Shown here piece by piece: positions 15,053 through 23,713 of a DNA stretch of 45,854 bases (position 1 is the stretch's first letter; each line of letters begins with the position of its first letter). The notes below the pieces were generated by a model. The model ran no database searches. It was given only the letters and a program-made list of their open reading frames with translations, and was not told where the DNA came from. The stretch comes from Bacteriovorax stolpii (GTDB lineage Bacteria; Bdellovibrionota; Bacteriovoracia; Bacteriovoracales; Bacteriovoracaceae): the NCBI GenBank assembly GCA_945883845.1, contig CAMCYI010000024.1, positions 1-45,854 on the forward strand, given 5' to 3'. Position numbers and translations under genes: made by a program.

Positions 15053-17155
15053 ATGAAAAACATTCTTTTTATCGCCGGCCTTATGGCCTTGTTCTTCTTC
15101 TCTCTTTCTTCTTCTTTCGCAGTCTCTGAATCTCATTCAGATATTGATGAAAGACTTCAGGGATACATCCAGAAGTTCAACCTCAAGCCATTGAACAGGC
15201 CTACAGGAATGAGAAGAGATCTTCTTGATCTCGGGCATGAACTTTTCACAACTCCACTTCTTTCGGGAAACAACAACATCAGTTGTAAGGAATGTCACTT
15301 TCCAGGAAACATGACTGTTGATGGTCTTCCACTTGGACTTGGTGAAGGTGCACGTGGACTGCAATCAGCAACAACAAGAAGAACTCAAGCAACAGGTAAA
15401 ATGCTCGCCAGAAATACTCCGGCCCTCTTTAACCTGAACGATATCAATGTCATGTTCTGGGACGGAAGAATTTCGTTTGATCCACTTACTGGAGCACACA
15501 CAACTCCGGTAGCGGAACTCAATGGTCTTGCTCCGGTTCGTGCTGATATCGCCAATACACTCAAGAGTGCTCTTGCTGCTCAGGCCATCTTCCCTATCGC
15601 TAATCATGACGAGATGACAGGTCAGCCGGGTTCAAACCCGATCGCGAATGCAAAATCAGAACTTGAGATCTGGGATATGATTGTTGAAAAACTCATGGCA
15701 AATGCTGAGTTTAAGGCAACATTTGAAAAAGTGTTCCCTGGTCAGAAGATCAACATCGGTCACGTAGGTGAAGCCCTCGCTGAATTCCAGCGTTATGCTT
15801 TCGCTTACTCGGACACAGCTTACGATCGCTACCTCAAAGGTGATCTCAAAGCTCTGAATGAAGTTCAGAAAATCGGTATGGATGTATTCTTCAACAAAGG
15901 TAAGTGCGGCGAGTGTCACCAGGGCCAACACCTCACGAACTTTGAATTCCATAACATCGGTATCGCTCAGATCGGTCCGGGAAATAATAAAGGTGATGAT
16001 CTTGGTCGCGCACAGTGGGATCAGAAACCTGGAAACCTTTATGCTTTCCGCGTTCCACCTCTGAGAAATGTGGCCCTCACGGCTCCATACATGCACGATG
16101 GGATGATCAAGACTCTCCCACTCGTTGTTGAACACTACGATATGATCGTTGAAAGTCTAACGGGCTTTAAACTCATCAATAACTGGAAGAACTACGTCGA
16201 ATCAATCGGTGATCACGATCATAGAAACGATGACATCCGTGTAGCAACTCTTTCAACAAAACTTGAAAAGAAACTCAATTTCGAAGAAGAAGAAGAAAGA
16301 GCTCTTTCAGAGTTCATGGCAACAGGTCTGACAGACTCAGCATTCCTAAACCGTGAAGTTGAAGGCGACTACCGCACATACTTCCGTCTTCAGTTAAGAG
16401 AAACTGGTTACAATAAACTTCTCCAGATGTTCCCGGGCAAAGTTGAACGCCATACATACTATTATTTCGACGTGATCTTCGAAGGTGGATTTGGTCTGAA
16501 AGGACTGGCAATGCCTCTCCGTCTGATCGCTGTTAAGAAGCCGCATGAAACTGAGCTCATCTTCCGTGAACAGGCCTACAAGACTGCGACAGCTGCTAAC
16601 GGAATTGTTCTTGAAACAAATTTCAACCGTACAGAGCTCACAAAAATATCGGACTCAATCTTCAATCCTCTTGAAGAGTCTTACCTTGATATGTTCAAGC
16701 GTATTTACACTTACAAAGACGGAGAGAAGAACGAAGAAATTCCTGCGACTGAATTAACAGTTATCAAAAACGATGTTGATTCAATCAACGCTAACTTCCA
16801 TAACATCCGTTTTGAAGGTACTGATAAGATCTCTGACCAGATCAACCGCTCTAAAGATGAAGTGTTCTATGTTCCAACTTCATTCAACCAGAAAGATGTA
16901 ATCCTCTTCTCTGTTGAAATTAACGGAAGAAAAGTAGAAGGAAATCTCCAGAAATCATGGATACGCACTGACAAAGGTGGCATTCAGGTTACGTGGGCAC
17001 TTGAACTTGAAACAAATAAAGTCACGAAAGCTCAGTACAATGACTTCGCTCAGGCAGTACTGAAGAAACTTGATGTCCTCGATGCAACGGACGTCGGCGG
17101 CGGCTCACCAGGCCCGTCTGATCTGACACTTCAGGTGCTTAATCAGGTGATGTAA
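15053..17155 (+). CDS. Periplasmic di-haem cytochrome c peroxidase/MauG-like protein with long C-terminal extension
   Basis: A signal peptide (MKNILFIAGLMALFFFSLSS, cut near residue 24) leads into a di-haem cytochrome domain: first haem CKECH at 78-82, second CGECH at 285-289, the NTPALFNL and FWDGR segments between them, and LRNVALTAPYMHDG before residue 400, all as in the CcpA/MauG superfamily. Such proteins reduce hydrogen peroxide with electrons from small cytochromes, or oxidise other substrates. After about residue 430 some 270 residues follow that I cannot assign; they have no further CxxCH. The 700-residue total is about twice the usual peroxidase length. Its stop overlaps the PepSY gene start by one base, the first of four overlaps in a five-gene run. 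Confidence 0.88.
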   Translation: MKNILFIAGLMALFFFSLSSSFAVSESHSDIDERLQGYIQKFNLKPLNRPTGMRRDLLDLGHELFTTPLLSGNNNISCKECHFPGNMTVDGLPLGLGEGARGLQSATTRRTQATGKMLARNTPALFNLNDINVMFWDGRISFDPLTGAHTTPVAELNGLAPVRADIANTLKSALAAQAIFPIANHDEMTGQPGSNPIANAKSELEIWDMIVEKLMANAEFKATFEKVFPGQKINIGHVGEALAEFQRYAFAYSDTAYDRYLKGDLKALNEVQKIGMDVFFNKGKCGECHQGQHLTNFEFHNIGIAQIGPGNNKGDDLGRAQWDQKPGNLYAFRVPPLRNVALTAPYMHDGMIKTLPLVVEHYDMIVESLTGFKLINNWKNYVESIGDHDHRNDDIRVATLSTKLEKKLNFEEEEERALSEFMATGLTDSAFLNREVEGDYRTYFRLQLRETGYNKLLQMFPGKVERHTYYYFDVIFEGGFGLKGLAMPLRLIAVKKPHETELIFREQAYKTATAANGIVLETNFNRTELTKISDSIFNPLEESYLDMFKRIYTYKDGEKNEEIPATELTVIKNDVDSINANFHNIRFEGTDKISDQINRSKDEVFYVPTSFNQKDVILFSVEINGRKVEGNLQKSWIRTDKGGIQVTWALELETNKVTKAQYNDFAQAVLKKLDVLDATDVGGGSPGPSDLTLQVLNQVM

Positions 17156-17616
17156 TGAACTGGAGAAAACAACACAGGGTCGTAGCCATCGTCATCACGC
17201 TTCCCCTGATCGTGATTTCTCTCAGTGGAATTGTTCTTCAGCTCCGCAACCAATTCGAAACGATTCAACCGAAAGCTGTCTCCGCTGAACTCACAAGCGG
17301 AGCTTCTTTCGTTACATTCGAGCGAATCATTCAGGATCATGGCGGTGACAACATCGATCAGATCATCCTGCGTCCTGGAAAGAAAAACCTCTCTCTCAGA
17401 ATGAAAGACGGCATGGAAGTTCAGATTCATCCACAGACGGGTGAAGTCATGAAAAAGGCCATGCGTATGACTAATCTTCTCATCGATATCCATCAGGGAA
17501 CATGGTTAGGAGCTTTCGGCCAGTACGTCCTTCATCTACCAACTGGTCTCGGATTATTTTTTCTGATCATTTCCGGGATCGTTATTTACCCATTTAAGAA
17601 AAGGAAATCTTTATGA
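17155..17616 (+). CDS. Small PepSY-domain membrane protein
   Basis: The 153-residue protein has an N-terminal transmembrane helix (VVAIVITLPLIVISLSGIVL) preceded by WRKQHR, a soluble middle section with a PepSY-like strand pattern (IILRPGKKNLSL...VQIHPQTGEV), and a C-terminal segment LLIDIHQGTWLG...HLPTGLGLFFLIISGIVIYPF ending in basic residues. That is the PepSY-associated transmembrane layout, in minimal form. Larger relatives include iron-regulated reductase-like membrane proteins, so an electron-transfer or haem-related role with the upstream cytochrome is plausible but inferred. It overlaps both neighbours: by one base the cytochrome gene and by four (ATGA) the GCS2 gene. Confidence 0.82.
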   Translation: MNWRKQHRVVAIVITLPLIVISLSGIVLQLRNQFETIQPKAVSAELTSGASFVTFERIIQDHGGDNIDQIILRPGKKNLSLRMKDGMEVQIHPQTGEVMKKAMRMTNLLIDIHQGTWLGAFGQYVLHLPTGLGLFFLIISGIVIYPFKKRKSL

Positions 17617-18701
17617 GTGATAAATTTCGTTTCGGCCTGGAAGCCGAATTCATGCTCGCAAATTCTACAGACTTTCGCCCGCTCTGGTATAAAGACGTTA
17701 CATTTCAGACTCTCGATACTCTCTTCGAAAAAATATCCCTTGAAGGAATTCCAAGTCTCGACGGACTTGCAGCAGAGCCACCTCATAAAAAGATGATGCC
17801 GTTTATTGTTGAAGGCTACGGGATACCGGATGCTGACTTCAATATCACTGATGCTTACCCGAAAGGCATTGAGATCCGGACTCCGGTTTGTGAAAGCATC
17901 GATCAGGTCATGGACGTTTATGAAGAGCTCTACAAGCGGGTCAAGAAGTCTCTCGCGACACTGGACATGGTTCCGGTCGCTATCTCCCACCATCCGATAG
18001 AGTCAAAATTCGTTGGTCCTCAGAATAAACGCCGTCACGATTTCTGGCTCTGGGCCATGGAAGTGATGACCACTTATGGGCCGGACATCAACGTGAGTTT
18101 CCCAAAACCCATCACAGACAAACTTTTTTCAGATATCGATGACCTCAATGCGAAGGTCAATTACTACGCACCTGCGATGGCAGCACTCTCTCTTGCTTCT
18201 CCATTCTTCCAGGGCCGTCCGTGGCAGATCAAGGGCAGTACGGGCAAGTCATACCGCACTTTTAAAAGAAGTGTTGTAGCACCGGCGATTGAACTACATC
18301 CCGATGAGAACTTCCGTATCGAATTTAAAGTTTTCGAGATGAGCCGTAGTAGCGCTGACTTCAAAAATTATTTTTTATTAGTACTCGCATTGTTTCTCGA
18401 TGAATCCCTGAAAGGTCGCGCTTCTTCCCAGGAACGTATTTACGATTCAGGTCAGGTGGCACGCTTCGGTCTGCTGGCAGAGGGTATGAAAGAGAGAATG
18501 GTGGAACTTTTCACGAAAGCACCGAATGTTTTGAAGAAGCATGGGTTTGACCCGTCTTCACTCAAAAAACTCGAAAACAGAATTGAACATAACTCTTCCC
18601 CTGCTGATGAGATGCTTTCACTCTACAACGCCGGTCACTCTCTGAATAAAGTGATTGAGACCTATTCGACTCTCGAAAATCTCAAGGGACAGTCCATTTG
18701 A
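17613..18701 (+). CDS. GCS2-type glutamate-cysteine ligase / carboxylate-amine ligase
   Basis: This 362-residue protein belongs to the glutamate-cysteine ligase type 2 family: FGLEAEFML at the N-terminus supplies the metal-binding glutamates, GIEIRTPVCES is the second acidic strand, NVSFP follows, and the FRIEFKVFEMSRS segment completes the ATP-grasp-like active site. Family members ligate glutamate to cysteine (first step of glutathione) or join related carboxylates and amines; which applies here is not certain. No glutathione synthetase gene is in the window. It sits between the PepSY and FetB genes, overlapping each by four bases, which suggests a thiol-protection role in the same stress operon. 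Confidence 0.85.
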   Translation: MSDKFRFGLEAEFMLANSTDFRPLWYKDVTFQTLDTLFEKISLEGIPSLDGLAAEPPHKKMMPFIVEGYGIPDADFNITDAYPKGIEIRTPVCESIDQVMDVYEELYKRVKKSLATLDMVPVAISHHPIESKFVGPQNKRRHDFWLWAMEVMTTYGPDINVSFPKPITDKLFSDIDDLNAKVNYYAPAMAALSLASPFFQGRPWQIKGSTGKSYRTFKRSVVAPAIELHPDENFRIEFKVFEMSRSSADFKNYFLLVLALFLDESLKGRASSQERIYDSGQVARFGLLAEGMKERMVELFTKAPNVLKKHGFDPSSLKKLENRIEHNSSPADEMLSLYNAGHSLNKVIETYSTLENLKGQSI

Positions 18702-19462
18702 TCAACTCTTTCCTGCCGGTTCTTCTTGCTTTTTTCCTGATGCTCGGATGTGTCTGGGTATCGTGGACACAGGGTCATCGTCTTGAAAAAGATCTTCTTC
18801 TCTCTTCTGTCAGAGTCGTCATTCAATTAACACTCCTGGGACTAATACTCGGTTGGCTCTTTCGTCATACTTCTCCAGTCTTCACTTTAGCTGCTGCGGT
18901 TTTCATGACAGTAAACTCCGCACTTCAATCAAGCGCCAGGATCAAGAATAAATATCCGGGTCTTTTCCTTAACAACCTCACAGCAACCATGCTCGCCCTC
19001 TGGCCACTTGCGATGGTGGGAACTCAACTCATCAGCCCCGGACCATGGTGGAAAATTGATATTCTATTACCTTTGATTGGAATGATGCTCGGAAACACTC
19101 TGAGTGGTCTCTCCATGGGAATTGATCATTTCACGCAGGATATCAGGGAGAAGAAGGAAGAAGTTCTCTCGTGGCTCTCTCTTGGTGCCTCTGTAAAAGA
19201 AGCAACTCACGCACTTTTTCAGCGCTCTCTCAGGCTAGCTTTAGGGTCAACGATAAACTCCATGCTATCGATGGGACTTGTATCCATTCCCGGCATGATG
19301 ACGGGCCAGATCCTCGCAGGTAATACGCCGATGGAAGCGGCCTTAACACAAATCATCGTCATGTTTTTAATAGCGAGTGGAACTTATCTTGCAACATTTA
19401 TCGGGTTGTTACTTTCAAGAAACAAGTTGTTCAACGATAGAGGACAGCTATGTTACACGTAG
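18698..19462 (+). CDS. fetB: FetB-like ABC transporter permease (UPF0014)
   Basis: The 254-residue, strongly hydrophobic protein has about seven transmembrane stretches and the UPF0014 hallmarks: SVRVVIQLTLLGLILGWLF, the cytoplasmic loop LSLGASVKEATHALFQRSLRLAL (the ATPase-coupling region) and MGLVSIPGMMTGQILAGN. In E. coli FetB is the permease of an iron exporter that improves peroxide tolerance. The start is TTG at 18698, overlapping the GCS2 stop by four bases; no later ATG would keep the first helix. The ATPase gene follows with a 13-base overlap. Confidence 0.9.
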   Translation: MINSFLPVLLAFFLMLGCVWVSWTQGHRLEKDLLLSSVRVVIQLTLLGLILGWLFRHTSPVFTLAAAVFMTVNSALQSSARIKNKYPGLFLNNLTATMLALWPLAMVGTQLISPGPWWKIDILLPLIGMMLGNTLSGLSMGIDHFTQDIREKKEEVLSWLSLGASVKEATHALFQRSLRLALGSTINSMLSMGLVSIPGMMTGQILAGNTPMEAALTQIIVMFLIASGTYLATFIGLLLSRNKLFNDRGQLCYT

Positions 19463-20070
19463 AGGATCTCCTCCTACCTCATAAAAAGAGACTGAATCTC
19501 ACCCTTGAGAAAAATAGTGTTCAGTTCGTTCAGGGTCCGAACGGGAGTGGTAAATCACTCGCACTGAAATCTCTCGCGACTTTTTTTCCAGCGACTTTCA
19601 AGAAATTCGATTTCAATGGTAAATCTATTGAATCGTGGAATTATCAGGAATACAGATCTCTCGTGACTTACTGTAGTCCAGTTCCGTGGATACCGATGAC
19701 TGGTAAAGTGGAAGAGTTTATGAAGGCTCCATTCACTCTCCAGATTCGCAATAAAATCCAGCCGACATCACTTATCGATACACAAAAGTTTCTCCATGAT
19801 TGGAAACTCACAGGCCTTGATCTCGCTCACCTCTCAAGCGGCCAGCGACAGGGTTTGGCCCTCTTAAGAGCTATGACGATGAACTCTGAGATTCTGTTGT
19901 TAGATGAGGTTTTCTCGCATCTTGATAGGGAGAATACTCTTGCCATGGAAGAAGCATTGCTAAAGTGGCAGCAGGCAACTCAAGGAACTCTTCTCATGGT
20001 GAGCCATGATATCGCGCAGCCCATCAGAATGGGTGGAAGAGTCCTACATACAAATGAAATTTTAAGTTAG
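19450..20070 (+). CDS. fetA: FetA-like ABC transporter ATP-binding protein
   Basis: The ATPase partner of FetB. The 206-residue protein has Walker A GPNGSGKS (about 30-37), a Q-loop region (TYCSPVPWIPMTG), the ABC signature LSSGQRQGLALLRA, Walker B ILLLDEVFSHLD, and a switch His in MVSHD. Length matches the short FetA/YbbL ATPases. The start lies inside fetB, so the pair is made together. It ends the five-gene overlapping run that starts with the cytochrome gene, and its stop overlaps the stop of a small convergent gene. Substrate (iron export) is by family analogy. Confidence 0.92.
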   Translation: MLHVEDLLLPHKKRLNLTLEKNSVQFVQGPNGSGKSLALKSLATFFPATFKKFDFNGKSIESWNYQEYRSLVTYCSPVPWIPMTGKVEEFMKAPFTLQIRNKIQPTSLIDTQKFLHDWKLTGLDLAHLSSGQRQGLALLRAMTMNSEILLLDEVFSHLDRENTLAMEEALLKWQQATQGTLLMVSHDIAQPIRMGGRVLHTNEILS

Positions 20071-20309
20071 TACCATATTGAACGAGAGGGCTTTCCTGGC
20101 GAGAAAAAAGCCGTATCGAATTCAATGTTGTTGAAGTTTTCTTTGTACTTCGCCATGAAACTTTTTTGACCAGATTTAAAGAGTTCAACTGAGTGCGAAT
20201 AACAAAGCTGAATGTGACGTTCGTCAATGCCCTGGTAGATCGAATCGTTATTCGTCCCGACCTTGATCAGACCATGATACATACAAATAAAACACCGCTT
20301 AATTTCCAT
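20067..20309 (-). CDS. Small Cys/His-rich protein, possible zinc-binding
   Basis: An 80-residue frame from ATG 20309 contains CFIC at residues 6-9 with a His at 12, then HIQLCYSHS with Cys36 and His39, giving a CxxC...CxxH pattern such as a small zinc-ribbon protein would have. The C-terminus is polar with aromatic residues. The frame can be extended upstream to 20501, but that part overlaps lspA on the other strand and lacks the character of a protein. The ribosome binding site is weak. The stop overlaps that of fetA. I do not recognise it; it is plausible, not certain. Confidence 0.5.
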   Translation of the reverse strand: MEIKRCFICMYHGLIKVGTNNDSIYQGIDERHIQLCYSHSVELFKSGQKSFMAKYKENFNNIEFDTAFFSPGKPSRSIWY

Positions 20310-20448
20310 GCTATTTCTTTCGGAATTCGTGAAGAAATTCTTTAAGAGTGAATGAGGGAGAATTGTAAATTTCCCTATACCGGATAAGTATCTGATATCC
20401 ATCAAATCAGCCTTGAACAAGCACTCCGCTAAGGCTAAGATACGTCTT

Positions 20449-20955
20449 ATGCTCAACAAACTAAACCGAAATTGGCAAATTGCCATCGTTGCTTTAAGCA
20501 CTGTTTTATTAGATCAACTTACTAAAGTGATCGCTCGTAGTTCCCTTTCTCCGATGGAAGAACTAAGTTATTTGGGTAACACCTTTGTTCTTCTTCATAC
20601 GGAAAATACCGGTGCATTTCTTAGTCTTGGTGCGAATCTTCCGGAGAATGTTCGCTTCATGATTTTCAGTGTTCTTGTTGGTTTCGGACTTCTCTATGTT
20701 CTCTACTCATTGATCAAAGATAAAACGATGGATCGCCATGAGACACTCGCGTGGGCCATGATTATCGGTGGTGGAATCGGAAATCTCATCGATCGGATTT
20801 TCCGGGGTAGTGTCACAGACTTTATGAATATGGGGATTGGGAATCTTCGCACAGGCATTTTCAATATTGCTGACATCGCTGTCACAACCGGTGCCATTCT
20901 TCTTTTTCTTTCTGCCATGATAAAAAAATTCGGCAATAAAAAAGGGACCCCGTAG
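20449..20955 (+). CDS. lspA: Lipoprotein signal peptidase (signal peptidase II)
   Basis: LspA removes the signal peptide from prolipoproteins in the inner membrane, at the Cys of the lipobox. The 168-residue protein has four transmembrane helices and the family signatures: VLLDQLTKVIA, NTGAFLSLG, GGGIGNLIDRI followed by VTDF, and FNIADIAVTTG; the two catalytic aspartates are those of the VTDF region and NIAD. The ATG at 20449 gives normal length; TTG at 20413 is an alternative and neither has a strong ribosome binding site. It is consistent with the several lipoproteins encoded nearby. A bidirectional terminator follows. Confidence 0.96.
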   Translation: MLNKLNRNWQIAIVALSTVLLDQLTKVIARSSLSPMEELSYLGNTFVLLHTENTGAFLSLGANLPENVRFMIFSVLVGFGLLYVLYSLIKDKTMDRHETLAWAMIIGGGIGNLIDRIFRGSVTDFMNMGIGNLRTGIFNIADIAVTTGAILLFLSAMIKKFGNKKGTP

Positions 20956-20970
20956 GGCCCCTCTCTTTTT
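20937..20970. terminator. Bidirectional terminator between lspA and the convergent lipoprotein gene
   Basis: AGGG-A-CCC (20943-20950), loop CGTA, GGG-C-CCCT (20955-20962) form a stem with a single mismatch. It is followed by TCTCTTTTT on the plus strand and flanked by a run of A residues that gives a T tract on the minus strand. It overlaps the lspA stop codon and can serve both converging genes. Confidence 0.85.
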
Positions 20971-20986
20971 AACGTTGAGTTAAAGA

Positions 20987-22225
20987 CTAACGATAAATCG
21001 TTTCAGTCTTAGAACAACTCCACAACTGGTCAGAACACGAGTTTCTGAATCCAGTGCGGTGAGATCCTTTAAGCTTATCTTTGCGTCCTACGAGATTCTC
21101 AAGGTTGCTTGAACAGCTTCTGTCTTCATTAGAGTGTCCTGTGACAAGACAAGTCCATCCCTGAGCTTGCAAACGCTGAACTTCATCTTTGTTTGATCCT
21201 CTAAAATTACGATCTTCACATCTCTTTCTGAGGTAACCACAGCTGCTGAAAAGTGTAGAGCAGATAGCATCCTGATAGAGTTCATCAGGGTGACCTACTG
21301 GCGTTGCTCTTCGGATACAATCCATATCGGGTCTTACAAAAATTGGATTTCTGTCGTACTGACGAGTGATCGTTACTGGTTGAACTGGAACTTGTGGGCC
21401 TGGGCCGCCGTTCCATCCCGGACCGCCTGGACCTGGACCGCCATTCCAACCCGGACCGCCTGGGCCTGGTCCGCGTCCACCAACACCACGAATTGAACGT
21501 GAGCCGTATACCTGGACTTTAGCGTTACCAAAATCATAATAAGAGTCTTTATATGTGTAACCTCTGATCTTGATGCGGTCGATACAAACGCGGTCACCTT
21601 GACGGCTTGAACCTACGTCGAACCACTGGCTGTTCTCGCCTTCATCAGCACCGTTACGGAAATCCCAGTCACGCTGAAGTGGGAGTTTGTCCCAGTTAAA
21701 ATAAGACTCACCAGCATAGTGAACTTCGAGCCCTGTGACTTGAGCTTCGTTATCCAAAACCTCAATGCTCACACTGCGGATTCCGCAAACTGGAGTAAAG
21801 AGAGTTTGTTCATAGTCACGTGAACCAGTGTACTGATCGAAGTAGAGATCAACTTCGCGACCGACGTTAACAACGTCAGTGAAGCGGCTTGAATCGAAAC
21901 AACGAACACAGCGACGGCTTCCGCGCTGACGCCATTGACGACCATTGCCACCGCGGCGACCATCATTGCGACCAGGGCCGTTGCTACCCCATTGATCGTT
22001 GCGACCTGGACCATCGTTGCGTCCACCGTTGTTATTGCCCCATTGACCATCGTTGCGGTCATCACGGCGATCATCACGGCGATCATCTCTGCCGCCATTG
22101 TTGTTGCCATTGCGATTGTCATCGCGCCACTGATTTGGCTCACGACTGCCGTCTACGACGGGCTTGTTAGTGGCACAGCTGCTTACGAGCATCAGTGTCG
22201 CTAAAGAAAAAACAAGTGTCTTCAT
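20987..22225 (-). CDS. Beta-sandwich-type lipoprotein with low-complexity repeats
   Basis: The 412-residue lipoprotein starts MKTLVFSLATLMLVSSC with the lipidated Cys at 17. A highly charged low-complexity region follows (about 30-105: RDDRRDDRRDDR, then repeated GRNDQWG/GPGRND units). Next come a Cys-paired start (RRCVRCFD) and a beta-rich domain (about 110-250), then a GPGGPGWNG repeat linker and a C-terminal Cys-rich segment (about 300-412, at least eight Cys). The ATG at 22225 has GGAGG four bases upstream. Both linkers look extended and hydrophilic, placing the two domains away from the membrane. The family is not known to me by function. Confidence 0.8.
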   Translation of the reverse strand: MKTLVFSLATLMLVSSCATNKPVVDGSREPNQWRDDNRNGNNNGGRDDRRDDRRDDRNDGQWGNNNGGRNDGPGRNDQWGSNGPGRNDGRRGGNGRQWRQRGSRRCVRCFDSSRFTDVVNVGREVDLYFDQYTGSRDYEQTLFTPVCGIRSVSIEVLDNEAQVTGLEVHYAGESYFNWDKLPLQRDWDFRNGADEGENSQWFDVGSSRQGDRVCIDRIKIRGYTYKDSYYDFGNAKVQVYGSRSIRGVGGRGPGPGGPGWNGGPGPGGPGWNGGPGPQVPVQPVTITRQYDRNPIFVRPDMDCIRRATPVGHPDELYQDAICSTLFSSCGYLRKRCEDRNFRGSNKDEVQRLQAQGWTCLVTGHSNEDRSCSSNLENLVGRKDKLKGSHRTGFRNSCSDQLWSCSKTETIYR

Positions 22226-22384
22226 CCACCCTCCAAGGTGTAACGGTTCAAACATCATGGAAAAATCATAACACTCAAACTGAAAATTATTTTAGGAGAA
22301 TGAATTTCCTCTTAACAAATGAGGCAAGCGCCATAGGGACACGTAGATTGTTGAGGTTAGGGGGAAACACTTAATCCGACTATC

Positions 22385-23713
22385 TTAGTCCTGTGGGAAA
22401 ATTTTGTCCCTGAGCCCTGAAGACTGAAGCGTTTGAAACAGGTTCGTGTCCCAAATTTCAGAATTCCATTTTCCGGACTGGCAGAATTTTTTCAGCGTGG
22501 GCGCTTCGGGATCATCAGGCGTTTTGTTGTCTTTGAGAAGTGATTGTACGTATTGAAGCCACTCGTGAATGACTTCAATGAGCATTTTGTTTCCGGATTT
22601 TTTATCTATCGCTATATTGATAGAAGAAAAAATTCTTTGCGGAAGTTTTTGTGAACCGTCCATAGCAATTTGACGTAACTGGTGAGGTAGTTTGTTATTT
22701 TGAAATCGGATAATCAGATTGTTCTGATATTCTTTAACGTCGAAAGATTCAGGAATATGAAGAAGCGGAGTTACCTCTTCAAATATTTTAATCACATTCA
22801 TTCTTAATTGTGGATCATTGATCGCCTCATGAACAAACTGCAAGCCACGATTAAGTCCGGCGTAAGCCAGATATGAGTGAGCAGCATTTAAAAGCTTGAG
22901 TTTCATTTCTTCGTAAGGTCTGACGTCTTTAACGAATTCAACCCCGGCTTTTTCCCACTGAGGACGCTTCAGAGAGAAATGATCTTCGATGACCCACTGG
23001 CAGAATGTTTCAGTCGCAATAACTTCACTATTCGCTGAAAGTGAATATGATTTTTCCAGCTCCAGAATTTTTCCCGGAAGAAGTGAAGGGACAATTCGGT
23101 CGACCATGGTGCACGGGAATTTAATATTTTTTTTCAACCAGACGAGATCATCCATCCACTGAAGTTTTTCAAGATATGTTTCCACGGCCCGCTGGAGTTT
23201 TTTCCCATTATCCCGGAGATTATCACAACTGATAATGGTGAGAGGACTGAGTTGAGAGAGTCTACGTTGACGTATTCCCATGGCAAGAAGACCTATTGCT
23301 GATTCTGGTTTCTCCGGAGACTGAAGATCATGAATGATTTGATTTTTTTTCAGGTCAAGATTTCCATTGCTGTCGAGATCATAGCCTTTTTCAGTAATTG
23401 TCAGGGTGATAATTTCAAGTTCTGGTTTTTTAAAAACTTCCATAACCTGCGATAAATTCTGGTGCAGAGAATAAGCTTCGCGGATGCTTTCAATCCAGGT
23501 TGTAACTGCATTATCGGCACTGAGTTCAAGCACAGGATAGCGCAAATGCACTTTTTTCATCTGATCCCGGGCCTCGGTCGATCTCATGCTCATCGAAATT
23601 ACACCCCATGATGGATCACCAAGATCTTTCATCTTCTGGTAATAAACGGCCTGATGACCGCGATGAAACCTTCCCAGACCCAGATGAAGGATACGTGTTT
23701 GCCATGTACTCAT
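22385..23713 (-). CDS. uxuB: Mannitol dehydrogenase-family oxidoreductase, probable D-mannonate oxidoreductase (fructuronate reductase)
   Basis: Predicted to reduce D-fructuronate to D-mannonate with NADH in glucuronate breakdown. The 442-residue protein opens with ILHLGLGRFHRGHQAVYY, the dinucleotide-binding and signature region of the polyol/mannonate dehydrogenase family, and continues with the TIISCDNLRDNGK motif, a VDRIVPS strand, and KLLNAAHSYLAYAG, whose Lys and His lie in the active site. It overlaps the uxaC stop by four bases (ATGA) and is the second gene of that operon. The family also includes mannitol, tagaturonate and arabinitol dehydrogenases. Neighbouring uxaC and manD make fructuronate reductase the best reading. 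Confidence 0.88.
   Translation of the reverse strand: MSTWQTRILHLGLGRFHRGHQAVYYQKMKDLGDPSWGVISMSMRSTEARDQMKKVHLRYPVLELSADNAVTTWIESIREAYSLHQNLSQVMEVFKKPELEIITLTITEKGYDLDSNGNLDLKKNQIIHDLQSPEKPESAIGLLAMGIRQRRLSQLSPLTIISCDNLRDNGKKLQRAVETYLEKLQWMDDLVWLKKNIKFPCTMVDRIVPSLLPGKILELEKSYSLSANSEVIATETFCQWVIEDHFSLKRPQWEKAGVEFVKDVRPYEEMKLKLLNAAHSYLAYAGLNRGLQFVHEAINDPQLRMNVIKIFEEVTPLLHIPESFDVKEYQNNLIIRFQNNKLPHQLRQIAMDGSQKLPQRIFSSINIAIDKKSGNKMLIEVIHEWLQYVQSLLKDNKTPDDPEAPTLKKFCQSGKWNSEIWDTNLFQTLQSSGLRDKIFPQD

Noticed and set aside
20310..20501. Upstream extension of the small Cys/His protein to 144 residues
   Set aside because: The added part is antisense to the start of lspA and shows no protein character; ATG 20309 gives a sensible N-terminus.
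22060..22095. Short direct repeats resembling a CRISPR start
   Set aside because: Units are about 12 bases, contiguous, and inside a coding region; there are no spacers or cas genes.
21889..22204. His/Cys-rich and Ala/Ile-rich plus-strand frames
   Set aside because: They are the opposite-strand reading of the repeat region of the minus-strand lipoprotein; the odd composition is a by-product of the repeats.
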